From assembly GCA_900545705.1 (NCBI GenBank), contig URAK01000003.1, forward strand, positions 133,827-197,826: DNA of 64,000 bases, in the 5' to 3' direction. This DNA comes from an uncultured Opitutales bacterium. Lineage in GTDB: Bacteria; Verrucomicrobiota; Verrucomicrobiia; Opitutales; Intestinicryptomonadaceae. The notes beneath the pieces are model-generated. The model searched no databases. It saw nothing but the letters and a program-made list of their open reading frames with translations, and was not told the DNA's origin. The first letter of the stretch is position 1; every line of letters begins with the position of its first letter. Below, one piece after another: positions 43,548-52,178 of this stretch. The position numbers and the translations under genes were made by a program.

Positions 43548-44117
43548 ATGAATTCCGAAAACGAAAAAATACTCAATATTTTCAGGGAAACAGGCGCCTT
43601 GTTGGAGGGGCACTTCATACTTAGAAGCGGTTTGCACAGCGGGCACTTTTTCCAATGCGCACGCGTGTGCGAGCACCTTGACAGAGTGACGGAGCTTGTT
43701 GAAATGCTCGTAAAAAAGCTTGGCGACATAGAATGCGACACGGTGATAGCGCCTGCGCTCGGCGGGCTTGTCCTCGGGCAGGAAGTTGCCCGCCAGCTAA
43801 AAAAGCGCTTCATATTTGCCGAAAAGGAAAACGGAGCTCTCGTTCTACGCAGAAACTTCAAAATTTCCGAAGGAGAAAAGATTTTAATAGTTGAAGACGT
43901 CATAACGCGCGGAGGGCGCGTCCAGGAGTGCATAGACATTGTAAAGGCTCACGGGGGAATACCCGCAGGGGTGGCTGTGCTTGTGGACAGGAGCGACGGC
44001 AAGGCAAAATTTGAAGTGCCGTGCAGGAGCCTTCTCGAATTTTCTTTTCCGACGTACGAAGCCGACAAGATTCCACCTGAGCTTGCTGCAATTCCAGCGA
44101 CCCACCCCGGCTCGTAA
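43548..44117 (+). CDS. pyrE: Orotate phosphoribosyltransferase
   Basis: PyrE couples orotate to PRPP to give OMP, the substrate of PyrF encoded 8 kb away. From ATG 43548 the protein has 189 residues: LEGHFILRSGLHSGHFFQCA, CDTVIAPALGGLVLGQEVAR, the loop FAEKENGALVLRRNF and the PRPP motif KILIVEDVITRGGRVQE. It starts one base after the Nudix stop. A possible terminator follows. Confidence 0.95.
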   Translation: MNSENEKILNIFRETGALLEGHFILRSGLHSGHFFQCARVCEHLDRVTELVEMLVKKLGDIECDTVIAPALGGLVLGQEVARQLKKRFIFAEKENGALVLRRNFKISEGEKILIVEDVITRGGRVQECIDIVKAHGGIPAGVAVLVDRSDGKAKFEVPCRSLLEFSFPTYEADKIPPELAAIPATHPGS

Positions 44118-45120
44118 TTCGGCCAGCAGCGGCCGCGCTTAGAATCGGGCGCGCGCACGTACTGCAATTGCTTTGCAAGCGAAGGCAGTTTAGAATCTCG
44201 GCGCGTAAAGTATATTTTTTAGAATTTGCGGCGGCGTTTTTTGCAAATGTGCGCCGCAAATTTTATATTCAGGTAAAAGTCTTTTTGCCCAGATCCTTAT
44301 TCGGCTCGGTTCATTTAATTAGCACAGGAAAATAATTTCTACATACGTGGGCTCAAAATTTTATCAGGCGCATATATTTTATTAATTCGCATAGTTGCCA
44401 GGCATTTTAGCATAAAAAAACGCTCGGTGCTGCGCTTTTTCAGAGTATTTTTTAAAATGCCGCAACCATACTCTTTTTTATAAAAAAGATTTCGATGTTT
44501 TTATTTTTTTTCAAAAAAGCGCGCCATTAAGAATGGGGAATAAAGCCTTTTTTGCACACATCTCCCATCAATAAAAAATCGCTTTGCCGACCGCTGTTTT
44601 AACCGGGCAAAAGTTTATGCGCGCGGCTCTTATATTGCTAAAACTCCACTAATATCCGCAACATAATCTTTACTAAGAACTGGGTAAAATTTTTCTTCCC
44701 TACCCTCTCGCGCAAGCCTAAAAAACTCCGCTCGTTTCGGGCAATGCCAATTTGTAAAGCGCATCCATGCCCCACAGCGCAATTAAAATTGATATTTGTA
44801 TATCGTAAAATAAAATAAAAAAGCGCCGTTTTCAACAGCGCAATTTTTCAGAAATTTTTCCTGTATTTAATAGCCCTTCCACAAAAGCACACAAAGACGC
44901 AGCTGAATATTTTTTTCGCCTGAATCTGCAATTATCGGTAGCCGCCTTTGACTTGAAAGGCGGCACATTAAAGAAAATGTCCAAGTTGCAGGCAAGCACT
45001 AAGCCTGCCGCCATTCGCAACCCTATTCAAGCCTATCGCCATTCGCAATCCCATTCAAGCCTGCCGCCATTCGCGAGCAAGTTCTAAGCCAAAAATTGCG
45101 AGCTGGTTCGGAGCCTGCCG
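44118..45120. other. Intergenic region between convergent genes
   Basis: About 1 kb between pyrE and the large minus-strand hydrolase. It contains a probable pyrE terminator (44223-44264), a perfect hairpin GCCGCCTTT / AAAGGCGGC at 44941-44964 without a T run, and the imperfect repeats at 45002-45128. I see no supported gene. Confidence 0.45.
44223..44264 (+). terminator. Probable terminator after pyrE
   Basis: An 11-base stem AATTTGCGGCG / CGCCGCAAATT with an 18-base loop ends in TTTTATA, about 105 bases after pyrE. Confidence 0.5.
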
Positions 45121-45128
45121 TCATTCGC
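45002..45128. repeat. Four imperfect direct repeats, the last in a gene's 3' end
   Basis: The core AGCCTGCCGCCATTCGC occurs at 45002, 45030, 45058 and 45112 with one or two changes. The first three follow a strict 28-base period; the fourth is 54 bases on and contains the stop codon of the 45121-48387 gene. Spacers differ and are too short and too variable for a CRISPR. Confidence 0.75.
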
Positions 45129-48100
45129 AGGCAAGCTCGAAAAATACCGCCGGGATTTTTATTTTGGAAGTGTCAATTGACGCCCTAAGGATTTCTCCGT
45201 CAACCCGCGTGTTAAGCTCTTGTACCCTCTCGCCGTCCATACCGAGAACATACAGCTTGAACTTGTCGGCATTCTTGTTTTTTAGCCTGAACGACAGTTT
45301 TGCGGTTTGGTATAGAATTGGAGTCTTTCCGTTAGAAATGAGACCGCGCATGGTATCGTCCTCAAAAACCATTCCGCTATTCAAAGCGTTTGTGGCATAG
45401 ACCAAAACCGCGCGCTTCGATTCCGAAAGAGGCAGCCCGTCGACACTGACCATCGCAACACACCCGCGCGCGCCCATTCTCGTTACGGCAAAATCGGAGA
45501 GCTCGCATTTGCTCTTCGCTTCGGCGCATAACCCTTGAAGTCTCGGCGTGTCGACAGTCATGTAATTTTTATACGAATCCAAGAAAAGTTCGCCCGTCGC
45601 GCTTTCAAAGATTCCGTCTTTTGCGTTGGTGCGGTTAGACTCAGGGATAAGCCCGCGCTTTTTAAACTGCTCTACGATAGAATCGGTATCAAAATTGTCT
45701 TTGTAGTCTGCCACTACGGAATATCCAGGATACGTTATTATCGCCGCCCCTTTCGTTGACTTTATGGCAATCTCGTCCTCGCCGACCGGTGCGTCGGAAT
45801 CCGGCAACAGCGATAGTTTTGCGATGAGCGACAATTTAGACTGACCGCTTGTCAGCCCTCCGTTTATATTCATTTTTTCGAGGGCGTCGCGCGTGGAAAA
45901 ATCTATGCGCACAGAGGGCTTTGACTCCGAAACGTCCCGCCTCAAAAGCATATGTGTAGCCAAAAATTCGCATGCCTTATTTATGGGGTCGGGACCGCGC
46001 CCAAACGGTTCTATAATTCGTTCTTTAAATGTCACCGACTGCGCGTGCACCGTAAGAGCGCAATGGCCTTGCAGCGCGGCGTATGCCGCCATCGAGAAAG
46101 CCTGTTCGTAGCGGTACTTGTTCCAAAAAACATGCCCATACTCGGTTATCAGGAGAGGTTTCTTCCACAGAGCAGTCCCGGCCACGCCCCTAAAAACGCT
46201 GTTTGCGTCAGATAGCGACGATGATTGGGATATCCTTGAAACTCCGCCGACAGTTGGCGATGGATGGGCATGGTAGGAGTGCATCGTCACTATCGGCATA
46301 TTTTTTCTGACAGATGCGTATCTTAGGGATTTTATCATGTCAAAGTTGACACAAAGCCCCTTGTATCCGATTTCCCTGAGGCTTTTTTCAAACCACTTCC
46401 ACATTTCGTTTTCGCGCTCCAGCTTAAAAGCGGCAATATCCCTCGCGCGTGCGTCTATCCCTAAAGCCAGGGCTCTATTGAAGACTTTTATTTTTTCCCA
46501 GTCGGCGACCGACTCCCCCCATGCGGCGTTATATTTTGCGATATCCCCGCCATACCTGTTTTTCAAGAACTCTATCCAGTACGGCTTCATGCGCTCGGGG
46601 TTTTTGGGCTCTCTCAACATGCCGAACTCCTGTTCGTTTTTGCCGTTTACAATCGCAAGGACAGGATCGTCGGCAAGCTTTGTGTTGGTATAAGGATTCA
46701 CATGCGTCAAAAGTTTCTTTACGCCTTCGTACCAATTTTTACGCGCGGCAGGCTTAAAGAAAAGGTCGTAGTTGTAGTCCCTGTCTGAGTTGTCGGGCGC
46801 CCATGTGTTTCCGAGCTCAAATCCGTAGCGGCTGCACATTGCATCGAGATTTAAATATATTCCATTTTTCTTTAAGCAATATATGTAATAGTCTATGCGG
46901 TTTAAGAGGTCTTCGTTGAACTGCAAAGGTTCTTTAGCCCCACCCATCAACGCGAAATCGAAATAGTGGAAGCGGACCATATTGTACCCTTGCACGCGCA
47001 GCTGTTTTACATATTTTTCGGTGCTTTCCTTCGTCGCGGTGTGGATATTGTACGTAGTTCCCTGGTCGGCCACAGTCTGAAAAGCCACCGGGGCTCCCGG
47101 ATTGTCTTCAAGCTCCAAATGTCCGTCTTTTGATGCGACCACGCGCGATTTTACTTCTTTCACCGGCCATAAACCAGAGCAATCGAGAGCCGACCCCTCC
47201 TTTACCGCATAATCCTCTAAATGCGGCATTGCCCGCCACTGTTTGCTTTCGGACGAAACGAAGCGATTTTCGGAAGGAAACGGAAATTTTTCGTCCGACA
47301 AACTTGCAGCGACAACTATCCACCCTACACTTGCCTTTCCAAAATCTATGTATTCTATTTTGCCAAAGTCTTTCGGAATTTCCAATCTGGTCGAATAAAG
47401 CCCGTTCGAGCGCCTCCAGCCTTTGTCGGCGAGCCATGCCGCTCCTACTGCGGCGTTTTTAAGATCCTTTTTTACATTTTGCCACGGCGCCACATCAACG
47501 CCTCCCTGAAGTTTGAAGGCATGGGATTTCCCGTTTTCTCCCAAAATAGTTATTTCCCCGACCTGCCCGCTCGCGGAGGTTTCAAGGGCGTTTAATACAT
47601 AAAGATACTTTGCATTTTGCGGTGCGGCAAATCTGATTTTTGCAGACACTGCCCCAGCCTTTTTACTGTCCGCTGGCTTCAAAAGCAGCGCCGACTTCCC
47701 TTTGTTGGAATCCGGGTATATTATGGAATACGGCACATTTCCGAATAATGATGATTGCTTGTAATTAAATTTAGACGCGTCCTCGCCCGGCTCAGCGCCG
47801 AACCACCCGCTATCTCCGCCGTCTTTTGAGCCGCATACAAACCCGACATTCGCAGACGCGCGCAAGTCTACAGGAGTGATTGTCTTTTCCAACTTTATAT
47901 TTTTTATCCATATAGCGCCTCTTGACTCTTCAAAACCGAGGTTCAAGCGTCCGGCTGTCGCGTCGTAAGGAACTCTTATAAATAGTTTAACTTTTTTCCA
48001 CCCGAAGTTTCCGGTCGGCATCTGGCTACCGCCATAGATATTCCCCGAAGGCGAGTCTATTACCAGCATAAATTTTGCGCCGTTATAGTATTTTGGGCCA

Positions 48101-48387
48101 GGCGCAATTTTCTCGCCCTTCATTTCCCCAGACAACTCCAACACGCTCCCGCGCAACTTACGGGCATCAACAGGCAGGGAAAGTCCGCCAAAGTGCACGT
48201 TTTCAGAGGTCTCCATTTTTAAGGCTCCCCCTTCGCCCTTTTCGCCTTTATCAAAACTCATCTTAACGCCTGACGAATATTTTTCAACCGATTCCGGCGA
48301 ATCAAATGCTTCCTGAATTAATATTTCACCGGCAAATATAGGCAATAATAGACAGTTCAATGCAAAAAAAATCAATGCGCGTTTCAT
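45121..48387 (-). CDS. Large exported clan GH-A-like glycoside hydrolase
   Basis: From ATG 48387 the protein has 1088 residues with a signal peptide (MKRALIFFALNCLLLPIFAG). Residues about 20-160 look like a carbohydrate-binding beta-sandwich, and a second beta region follows to about 400. The central TIM barrel (about 430-800) has GYNMVRFHYFDFALMG and NGIYLNLDAMCSRYG. The likely acid/base is E585 in IVNGKNEQEFG and the likely nucleophile E749 in PLLITEYGHVFWN, the clan GH-A arrangement. C-terminal beta domains follow. It resembles GH5/GH42-like enzymes, but I cannot assign a family number or substrate. Confidence 0.75.
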   Translation of the reverse strand: MKRALIFFALNCLLLPIFAGEILIQEAFDSPESVEKYSSGVKMSFDKGEKGEGGALKMETSENVHFGGLSLPVDARKLRGSVLELSGEMKGEKIAPGPKYYNGAKFMLVIDSPSGNIYGGSQMPTGNFGWKKVKLFIRVPYDATAGRLNLGFEESRGAIWIKNIKLEKTITPVDLRASANVGFVCGSKDGGDSGWFGAEPGEDASKFNYKQSSLFGNVPYSIIYPDSNKGKSALLLKPADSKKAGAVSAKIRFAAPQNAKYLYVLNALETSASGQVGEITILGENGKSHAFKLQGGVDVAPWQNVKKDLKNAAVGAAWLADKGWRRSNGLYSTRLEIPKDFGKIEYIDFGKASVGWIVVAASLSDEKFPFPSENRFVSSESKQWRAMPHLEDYAVKEGSALDCSGLWPVKEVKSRVVASKDGHLELEDNPGAPVAFQTVADQGTTYNIHTATKESTEKYVKQLRVQGYNMVRFHYFDFALMGGAKEPLQFNEDLLNRIDYYIYCLKKNGIYLNLDAMCSRYGFELGNTWAPDNSDRDYNYDLFFKPAARKNWYEGVKKLLTHVNPYTNTKLADDPVLAIVNGKNEQEFGMLREPKNPERMKPYWIEFLKNRYGGDIAKYNAAWGESVADWEKIKVFNRALALGIDARARDIAAFKLERENEMWKWFEKSLREIGYKGLCVNFDMIKSLRYASVRKNMPIVTMHSYHAHPSPTVGGVSRISQSSSLSDANSVFRGVAGTALWKKPLLITEYGHVFWNKYRYEQAFSMAAYAALQGHCALTVHAQSVTFKERIIEPFGRGPDPINKACEFLATHMLLRRDVSESKPSVRIDFSTRDALEKMNINGGLTSGQSKLSLIAKLSLLPDSDAPVGEDEIAIKSTKGAAIITYPGYSVVADYKDNFDTDSIVEQFKKRGLIPESNRTNAKDGIFESATGELFLDSYKNYMTVDTPRLQGLCAEAKSKCELSDFAVTRMGARGCVAMVSVDGLPLSESKRAVLVYATNALNSGMVFEDDTMRGLISNGKTPILYQTAKLSFRLKNKNADKFKLYVLGMDGERVQELNTRVDGEILRASIDTSKIKIPAVFFELACE

Positions 48388-48625
48388 ACGATAAAAAATG
48401 CAAAAAATTCCCATTTTTTACAAGAAATTTATATGGAACTAAAAATAAAACTCCGCACATTTTATCAACCGCGGAAAGAAAAAACTTTGCAAATTTTTTA
48501 TGCAAAAAAATTGGAAAAAGCTCCTCGCATATTCCAAACATGCGGGCGCCGGCTTCACTGCGTCTAACTTATGTGAATCCGCAATGAACGCACTCCCAGC
48601 CCGCGCTTTTTTCGCAACGCTGCAA

Positions 48626-49960
48626 TTAGATTCTGTCCGACAATCCGTCGGGCGACACCCCTTGCAAAGCGGCGAGAACCTCGCCCGCCAAATAAATCGA
48701 GCCCGTCGACACAATGGTTTCGCCAGCGCCCGCGCATGCGCAATTCCAGCCGGGCTTAAAGACTTCCCCCACTTCGCATTCGAGAATCGGGACATCGCAC
48801 TTACCTATGCACTTTTTTAAAGCCTCGAAATTCAGAGCGCGCGGCTCATGCGGGACTAAAAGCAGTATTTTGCCCGCATATTTTGAAATCACCTTAAACA
48901 GCGGTACAGCGCGCTCCTCCCCGAGAACCCCTACCGCTATTGTAGGCTTTTCTCCGTCGAGGCCGCGCAGATTGCTTTCAAGCGTTCTCGCTCCTTCTTC
49001 GTTGTGCGACGAATCCAAAATCAGCGTCGCCCCGTTGGAAAGTTTTATCTTTTGCCAGCGCGCCGCCCATGAAACGTCTTTTAGGGCATTTTTTGCGACA
49101 TTTAAATCGAGCCTTTCAAATGCGCCCGCAGACTTCCCGCAAGCCGCCCGCTCCTTCAATATTTCGGCGCAAAGAAGCGCAACAGCCGCATTCCTACGCT
49201 GAAATTTGCCGTAAAGCGATGTTTCCGGCAGAGCCGCATCTCCAGAAAAATAATCGCGCACGTCGTAAAATGGGGCGCCTTTTTTATCGGCTGCGGCCTT
49301 TATTACATCAAACGCTTCGTCAGGCACAAAGCCGCATACGACAGGAACCGATTCTTTTATTATTCCAGCCTTTTCCGCAGCTATTTGAGCGTATGTGTCG
49401 CCGAGAATAGACGTGTGGTCGAGGCCGATTGAAGTTATTGCACATATATCGGGATGCACTATATTGGTTGAATCCAGCCTTCCCCCAAGCCCTACTTCTA
49501 CCACGGCGGCGTCGACTTTCGCGTCGGCAAACGCAGCAAACGCAAGGACTGTCATATACTCAAAAAACGAGGGGTACGACGCCCTTTCCGAAGGGTTGAA
49601 AATGCCGTCCGCGACCTTGCGCAGCGCCTGTATCCGCCTTAAAATTTCCGCGCGCGAAAGCTCCTCGCGGTTTATCTGGACCCTCTCCCCCAAATTCACC
49701 AGATGCGGCGACGTAAACATGCCCGTCTTCAAGCCGTGCGCGCGCAGAATACGCTCGAGCATCGCGCAAACCGAACCTTTGCCGTTCGTGCCCGCAACGT
49801 GTATGACCGGATATTTCAGATGCGGATTTCCAAACGCCTCCGCGAACTTTGCAATCCTATCCAGCGAGAATTTCGACCCCGCATTGCGCAGGTCGCAGAC
49901 AAAATCAAGCGCTGACTGAAAATCTGAAATTTCTTTCGCCACTGTCGGTTGTTTAAGCAT
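48626..49960 (-). CDS. folC: Folylpolyglutamate synthase / dihydrofolate synthase
   Basis: FolC adds glutamate to dihydropteroate and then to folates. The 444-residue Mur-ligase-type enzyme has the P-loop HVAGTNGKGSVCAMLERIL (about 56-74), FTSPHLVNLGERVQIN, the block EVGLGGRLDSTNI, AITSIGLDHTSILG and LDSSHNEEGARTLE, and a complete C-terminal domain. It is divergent from the flavin reductase gene at 50066. No operon partner is adjacent. Confidence 0.95.
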   Translation of the reverse strand: MLKQPTVAKEISDFQSALDFVCDLRNAGSKFSLDRIAKFAEAFGNPHLKYPVIHVAGTNGKGSVCAMLERILRAHGLKTGMFTSPHLVNLGERVQINREELSRAEILRRIQALRKVADGIFNPSERASYPSFFEYMTVLAFAAFADAKVDAAVVEVGLGGRLDSTNIVHPDICAITSIGLDHTSILGDTYAQIAAEKAGIIKESVPVVCGFVPDEAFDVIKAAADKKGAPFYDVRDYFSGDAALPETSLYGKFQRRNAAVALLCAEILKERAACGKSAGAFERLDLNVAKNALKDVSWAARWQKIKLSNGATLILDSSHNEEGARTLESNLRGLDGEKPTIAVGVLGEERAVPLFKVISKYAGKILLLVPHEPRALNFEALKKCIGKCDVPILECEVGEVFKPGWNCACAGAGETIVSTGSIYLAGEVLAALQGVSPDGLSDRI

Positions 49961-50065
49961 TTAAGCGGAATACTCAACCACCCATTGCCCGCATTGTAAA
50001 GAACAATGATTCTTAAACTCAAAATAAGCTTTAAAAACCATTGTAAAAAGGCATAATTTTAAGGC

Positions 50066-50689
50066 ATGAAAAAAGTCCTGCTAATAAACGGAAGTCCCAA
50101 TGAAAAGGGGTGCACGGCACTTGCCCTCGAAGAAATCGCATCCACTCTCAAAAAACGCGGAATAGAATCCGACATAAAGCAAATCGGCAAAAAACCTGTC
50201 GCAGGCTGCATAGCGTGCTACTCGTGCGCCCGCACAGGCAGGTGCGCATTCAACGACGCCGTAAACGAAATAATAGAATCTCTCGACTCTTACGGAGCGC
50301 TGGTTGTCGGGTCTCCGGTCTACTATGGGTCGGCCACCGGCCAAATTTGCTGCCTTCTCGACCGTTTGTTTTTTGCCGGCGGAAGGCTCATGGACGGGAA
50401 AATAGGCGCATGCGTAGTCTCCTGCCGCAGAGGGGGCGCGAGCGCCGCGTTTGACAGATTAAACAAATACTTTTTGATGAACAATATGCCGCTCGCATCC
50501 TCACAGTATTGGAACCAGATACACGGCAACACCCGCGAGGAAGCTTTGCAAGACGCCGAAGGTTTGCAGACGATGAGGGTTCTAGCCGATAATATCGCAA
50601 CCCTTATGATTTCTTTCAACGAAGCCGAAAAGTCGGGCTTCTGTCCGCCTAAGCGCGAACCGCGCATATTTACAAATTTTATAAGGTAG
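50066..50689 (+). CDS. Flavodoxin-family NAD(P)H-dependent FMN reductase
   Basis: The 207-residue flavodoxin-fold protein opens with VLLINGSPNEKGCTALALEE, the FMN-phosphate loop, and has GALVVGSPVYYGSATGQ and KIGACVVSCRRGGASA. A cysteine cluster, GCIACYSCARTGRCAFND, resembles iron-sulfur flavoproteins, though spacing is not proof of a cluster. Related proteins reduce quinones or flavins. A strong GC hairpin (50689-50716) begins at the stop codon. Confidence 0.88.
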   Translation: MKKVLLINGSPNEKGCTALALEEIASTLKKRGIESDIKQIGKKPVAGCIACYSCARTGRCAFNDAVNEIIESLDSYGALVVGSPVYYGSATGQICCLLDRLFFAGGRLMDGKIGACVVSCRRGGASAAFDRLNKYFLMNNMPLASSQYWNQIHGNTREEALQDAEGLQTMRVLADNIATLMISFNEAEKSGFCPPKREPRIFTNFIR

Positions 50690-50716
50690 CGTGTGCGGCA
50701 AACTGCCGCGGCACGC
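50689..50716 (+). promoter_or_regulatory. GC-rich hairpin at the end of the FMN reductase gene
   Basis: GCGTGTGCGGC / GCCGCGGCACGC with an AAACT loop begins in the stop codon region. No T run follows directly, so it is more likely an mRNA 3' end structure or a rho-linked site than a classic terminator. Confidence 0.45.
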
Positions 50717-50824
50717 CGCATAACCGCTGCTCGGCAATATTTTTTATAAAACAAAAACGTTGAATTCGGGCTAATAATACATTGTTGGCGCAAAAAAGAT
50801 AAAAAACTCGGCGCGCCAATTTAG

Positions 50825-52129
50825 TTATTGCGCCCGCGCATTTGCAACAAGCGCCGCCTTTTTTCCGACGGCCTCCCCCATCGCAACCGCATTGCCTGTT
50901 ACTCGATAGCTTGCGTGGGGTATGAATCCCCCGCTTATGCAGCGCCCTGCCATAAACAAATTTTCAAAATCCGCGCTTTCAAGCGCGCGCATCGGAATAT
51001 CGTACGGTTTCGATTTTACTCCGCCATCGGAAAACGCATGCGCAGAACTGTCGAGGCCGTGAATGTCCGTCCAATACTCTACCCTGCATACGGCGTCCTC
51101 AAAACGCGCGCCCTTTATTACATCGTCGGCGGTTATCTCGTATTTTCCGCGTAGGCGGCGACCCTCGCGTATGCCGATGTGCGAGGCAGTAAGAGCAAGC
51201 CTAATATTCTTCCAAAGGCCTCCGCGCGCCCTCAGCGCATCGACAATTTTATTTATTTCCGCGCGCGCTGCTATTGTATGCGAAGTATAGGCGTCGGCGT
51301 CGTCGCAGCGTATTCCAAACTCATGGTTTACCATAAAGACGGTCCAGCAGTCCCGTATTTGAAAAAGCGAAGCCCCCGAATAGCTCGCAGACGTTCCGGC
51401 GGCTTTGATATGGGCCATAAAATTGGCGCGCCACTTTGGCGAATCTATTAGGCCCGCTTCGCGCAAACGGGCCGTTTCAAGCCCGGAAACAATCGCGAAT
51501 AGAGTTGCAGGCTGGCACTTACCGTTTTCGTTTCCGATAGAAAAATTCCCGCCAGCATAGGCTCCGACATCTCCATTGCCTGTGGCGTCTATAAAAACCT
51601 TCCCCTTCCACAACTCCCTGCCCGAAACGCTCTCGGTTTCGACGGACTTTATGCGCCCGCTCTCTGCGTTGACGGCGCATACGCGCGTATATAGCCTGAT
51701 ATTTACACCCGATTCCGCGCAGAATCTTTCGAGCAAAACCTTCATCGCCTCGGGGTCGTACAAATGCGGGACATTCTGCGCGCCGGTTTTAGCGAGCGCG
51801 CCTATGAGCTCTTTCATAAGGCCGGTTTTATTCTGCCAATCGATAATTAGGCAGACTAGCCCGCAAGTCCATATGCCGCCGAGGCATCCCTGTTGTTCTA
51901 TTATTGCCGTCTTTGCGCCCGCTCTTGCAGCCGAAACCGCCGCAGCCCATCCCGCAGGGCCGCCGCCGCACACTACCACGTCAAACTCCCGCGTTTTCGC
52001 GCTTTTTGGTTTTTCGGAAAAATTTTTATCTTCGGCAATAGCGCACGGCAACGCCGAAAGGGCGACCGCAGCGCAAGCGCGCTTTATGGCGTCGCGGCGC
52101 TTTAAAAGTGGGCCAAATGCGGATTTCAT
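50825..52129 (-). CDS. Tat-exported FAD-dependent oxidoreductase
   Basis: From ATG 52129 the 434-residue protein starts with a Tat-like signal (LKRRDAIKRACAAVALSAL, then PCAIA). The FAD loop is FDVVVCGGGPAGWAAAVSAA (about 59-78), followed by GAKTAIIEQQGCLGGIWTCG and VFIDATGNGDVGAYAGG. The C-terminal NLFMAGRCISGGFIPHASYR with VTGNAVAMGEAVG closes the FAD site. It belongs to the family often annotated as FAD-dependent (PF12831-type) oxidoreductases, many of them exported in Verrucomicrobia and Bacteroidetes. The substrate is unknown. Confidence 0.85.
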   Translation of the reverse strand: MKSAFGPLLKRRDAIKRACAAVALSALPCAIAEDKNFSEKPKSAKTREFDVVVCGGGPAGWAAAVSAARAGAKTAIIEQQGCLGGIWTCGLVCLIIDWQNKTGLMKELIGALAKTGAQNVPHLYDPEAMKVLLERFCAESGVNIRLYTRVCAVNAESGRIKSVETESVSGRELWKGKVFIDATGNGDVGAYAGGNFSIGNENGKCQPATLFAIVSGLETARLREAGLIDSPKWRANFMAHIKAAGTSASYSGASLFQIRDCWTVFMVNHEFGIRCDDADAYTSHTIAARAEINKIVDALRARGGLWKNIRLALTASHIGIREGRRLRGKYEITADDVIKGARFEDAVCRVEYWTDIHGLDSSAHAFSDGGVKSKPYDIPMRALESADFENLFMAGRCISGGFIPHASYRVTGNAVAMGEAVGKKAALVANARAQ

Positions 52130-52178
52130 AAATGTACAAATATAAAACACTCCAAAGAGCGTCAAACTTTTTTAACTA

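Noticed and set aside
44638..45020. Two short minus-strand frames between pyrE and the large hydrolase
   Set aside because: No ribosome-binding site, no motif, and composition fits noncoding DNA.
45002..45128. Possible CRISPR array
   Set aside because: Repeats are only about 17 bases in core with variable ends, the unit is 28 bases in total, and no unique spacers or cas genes are present.
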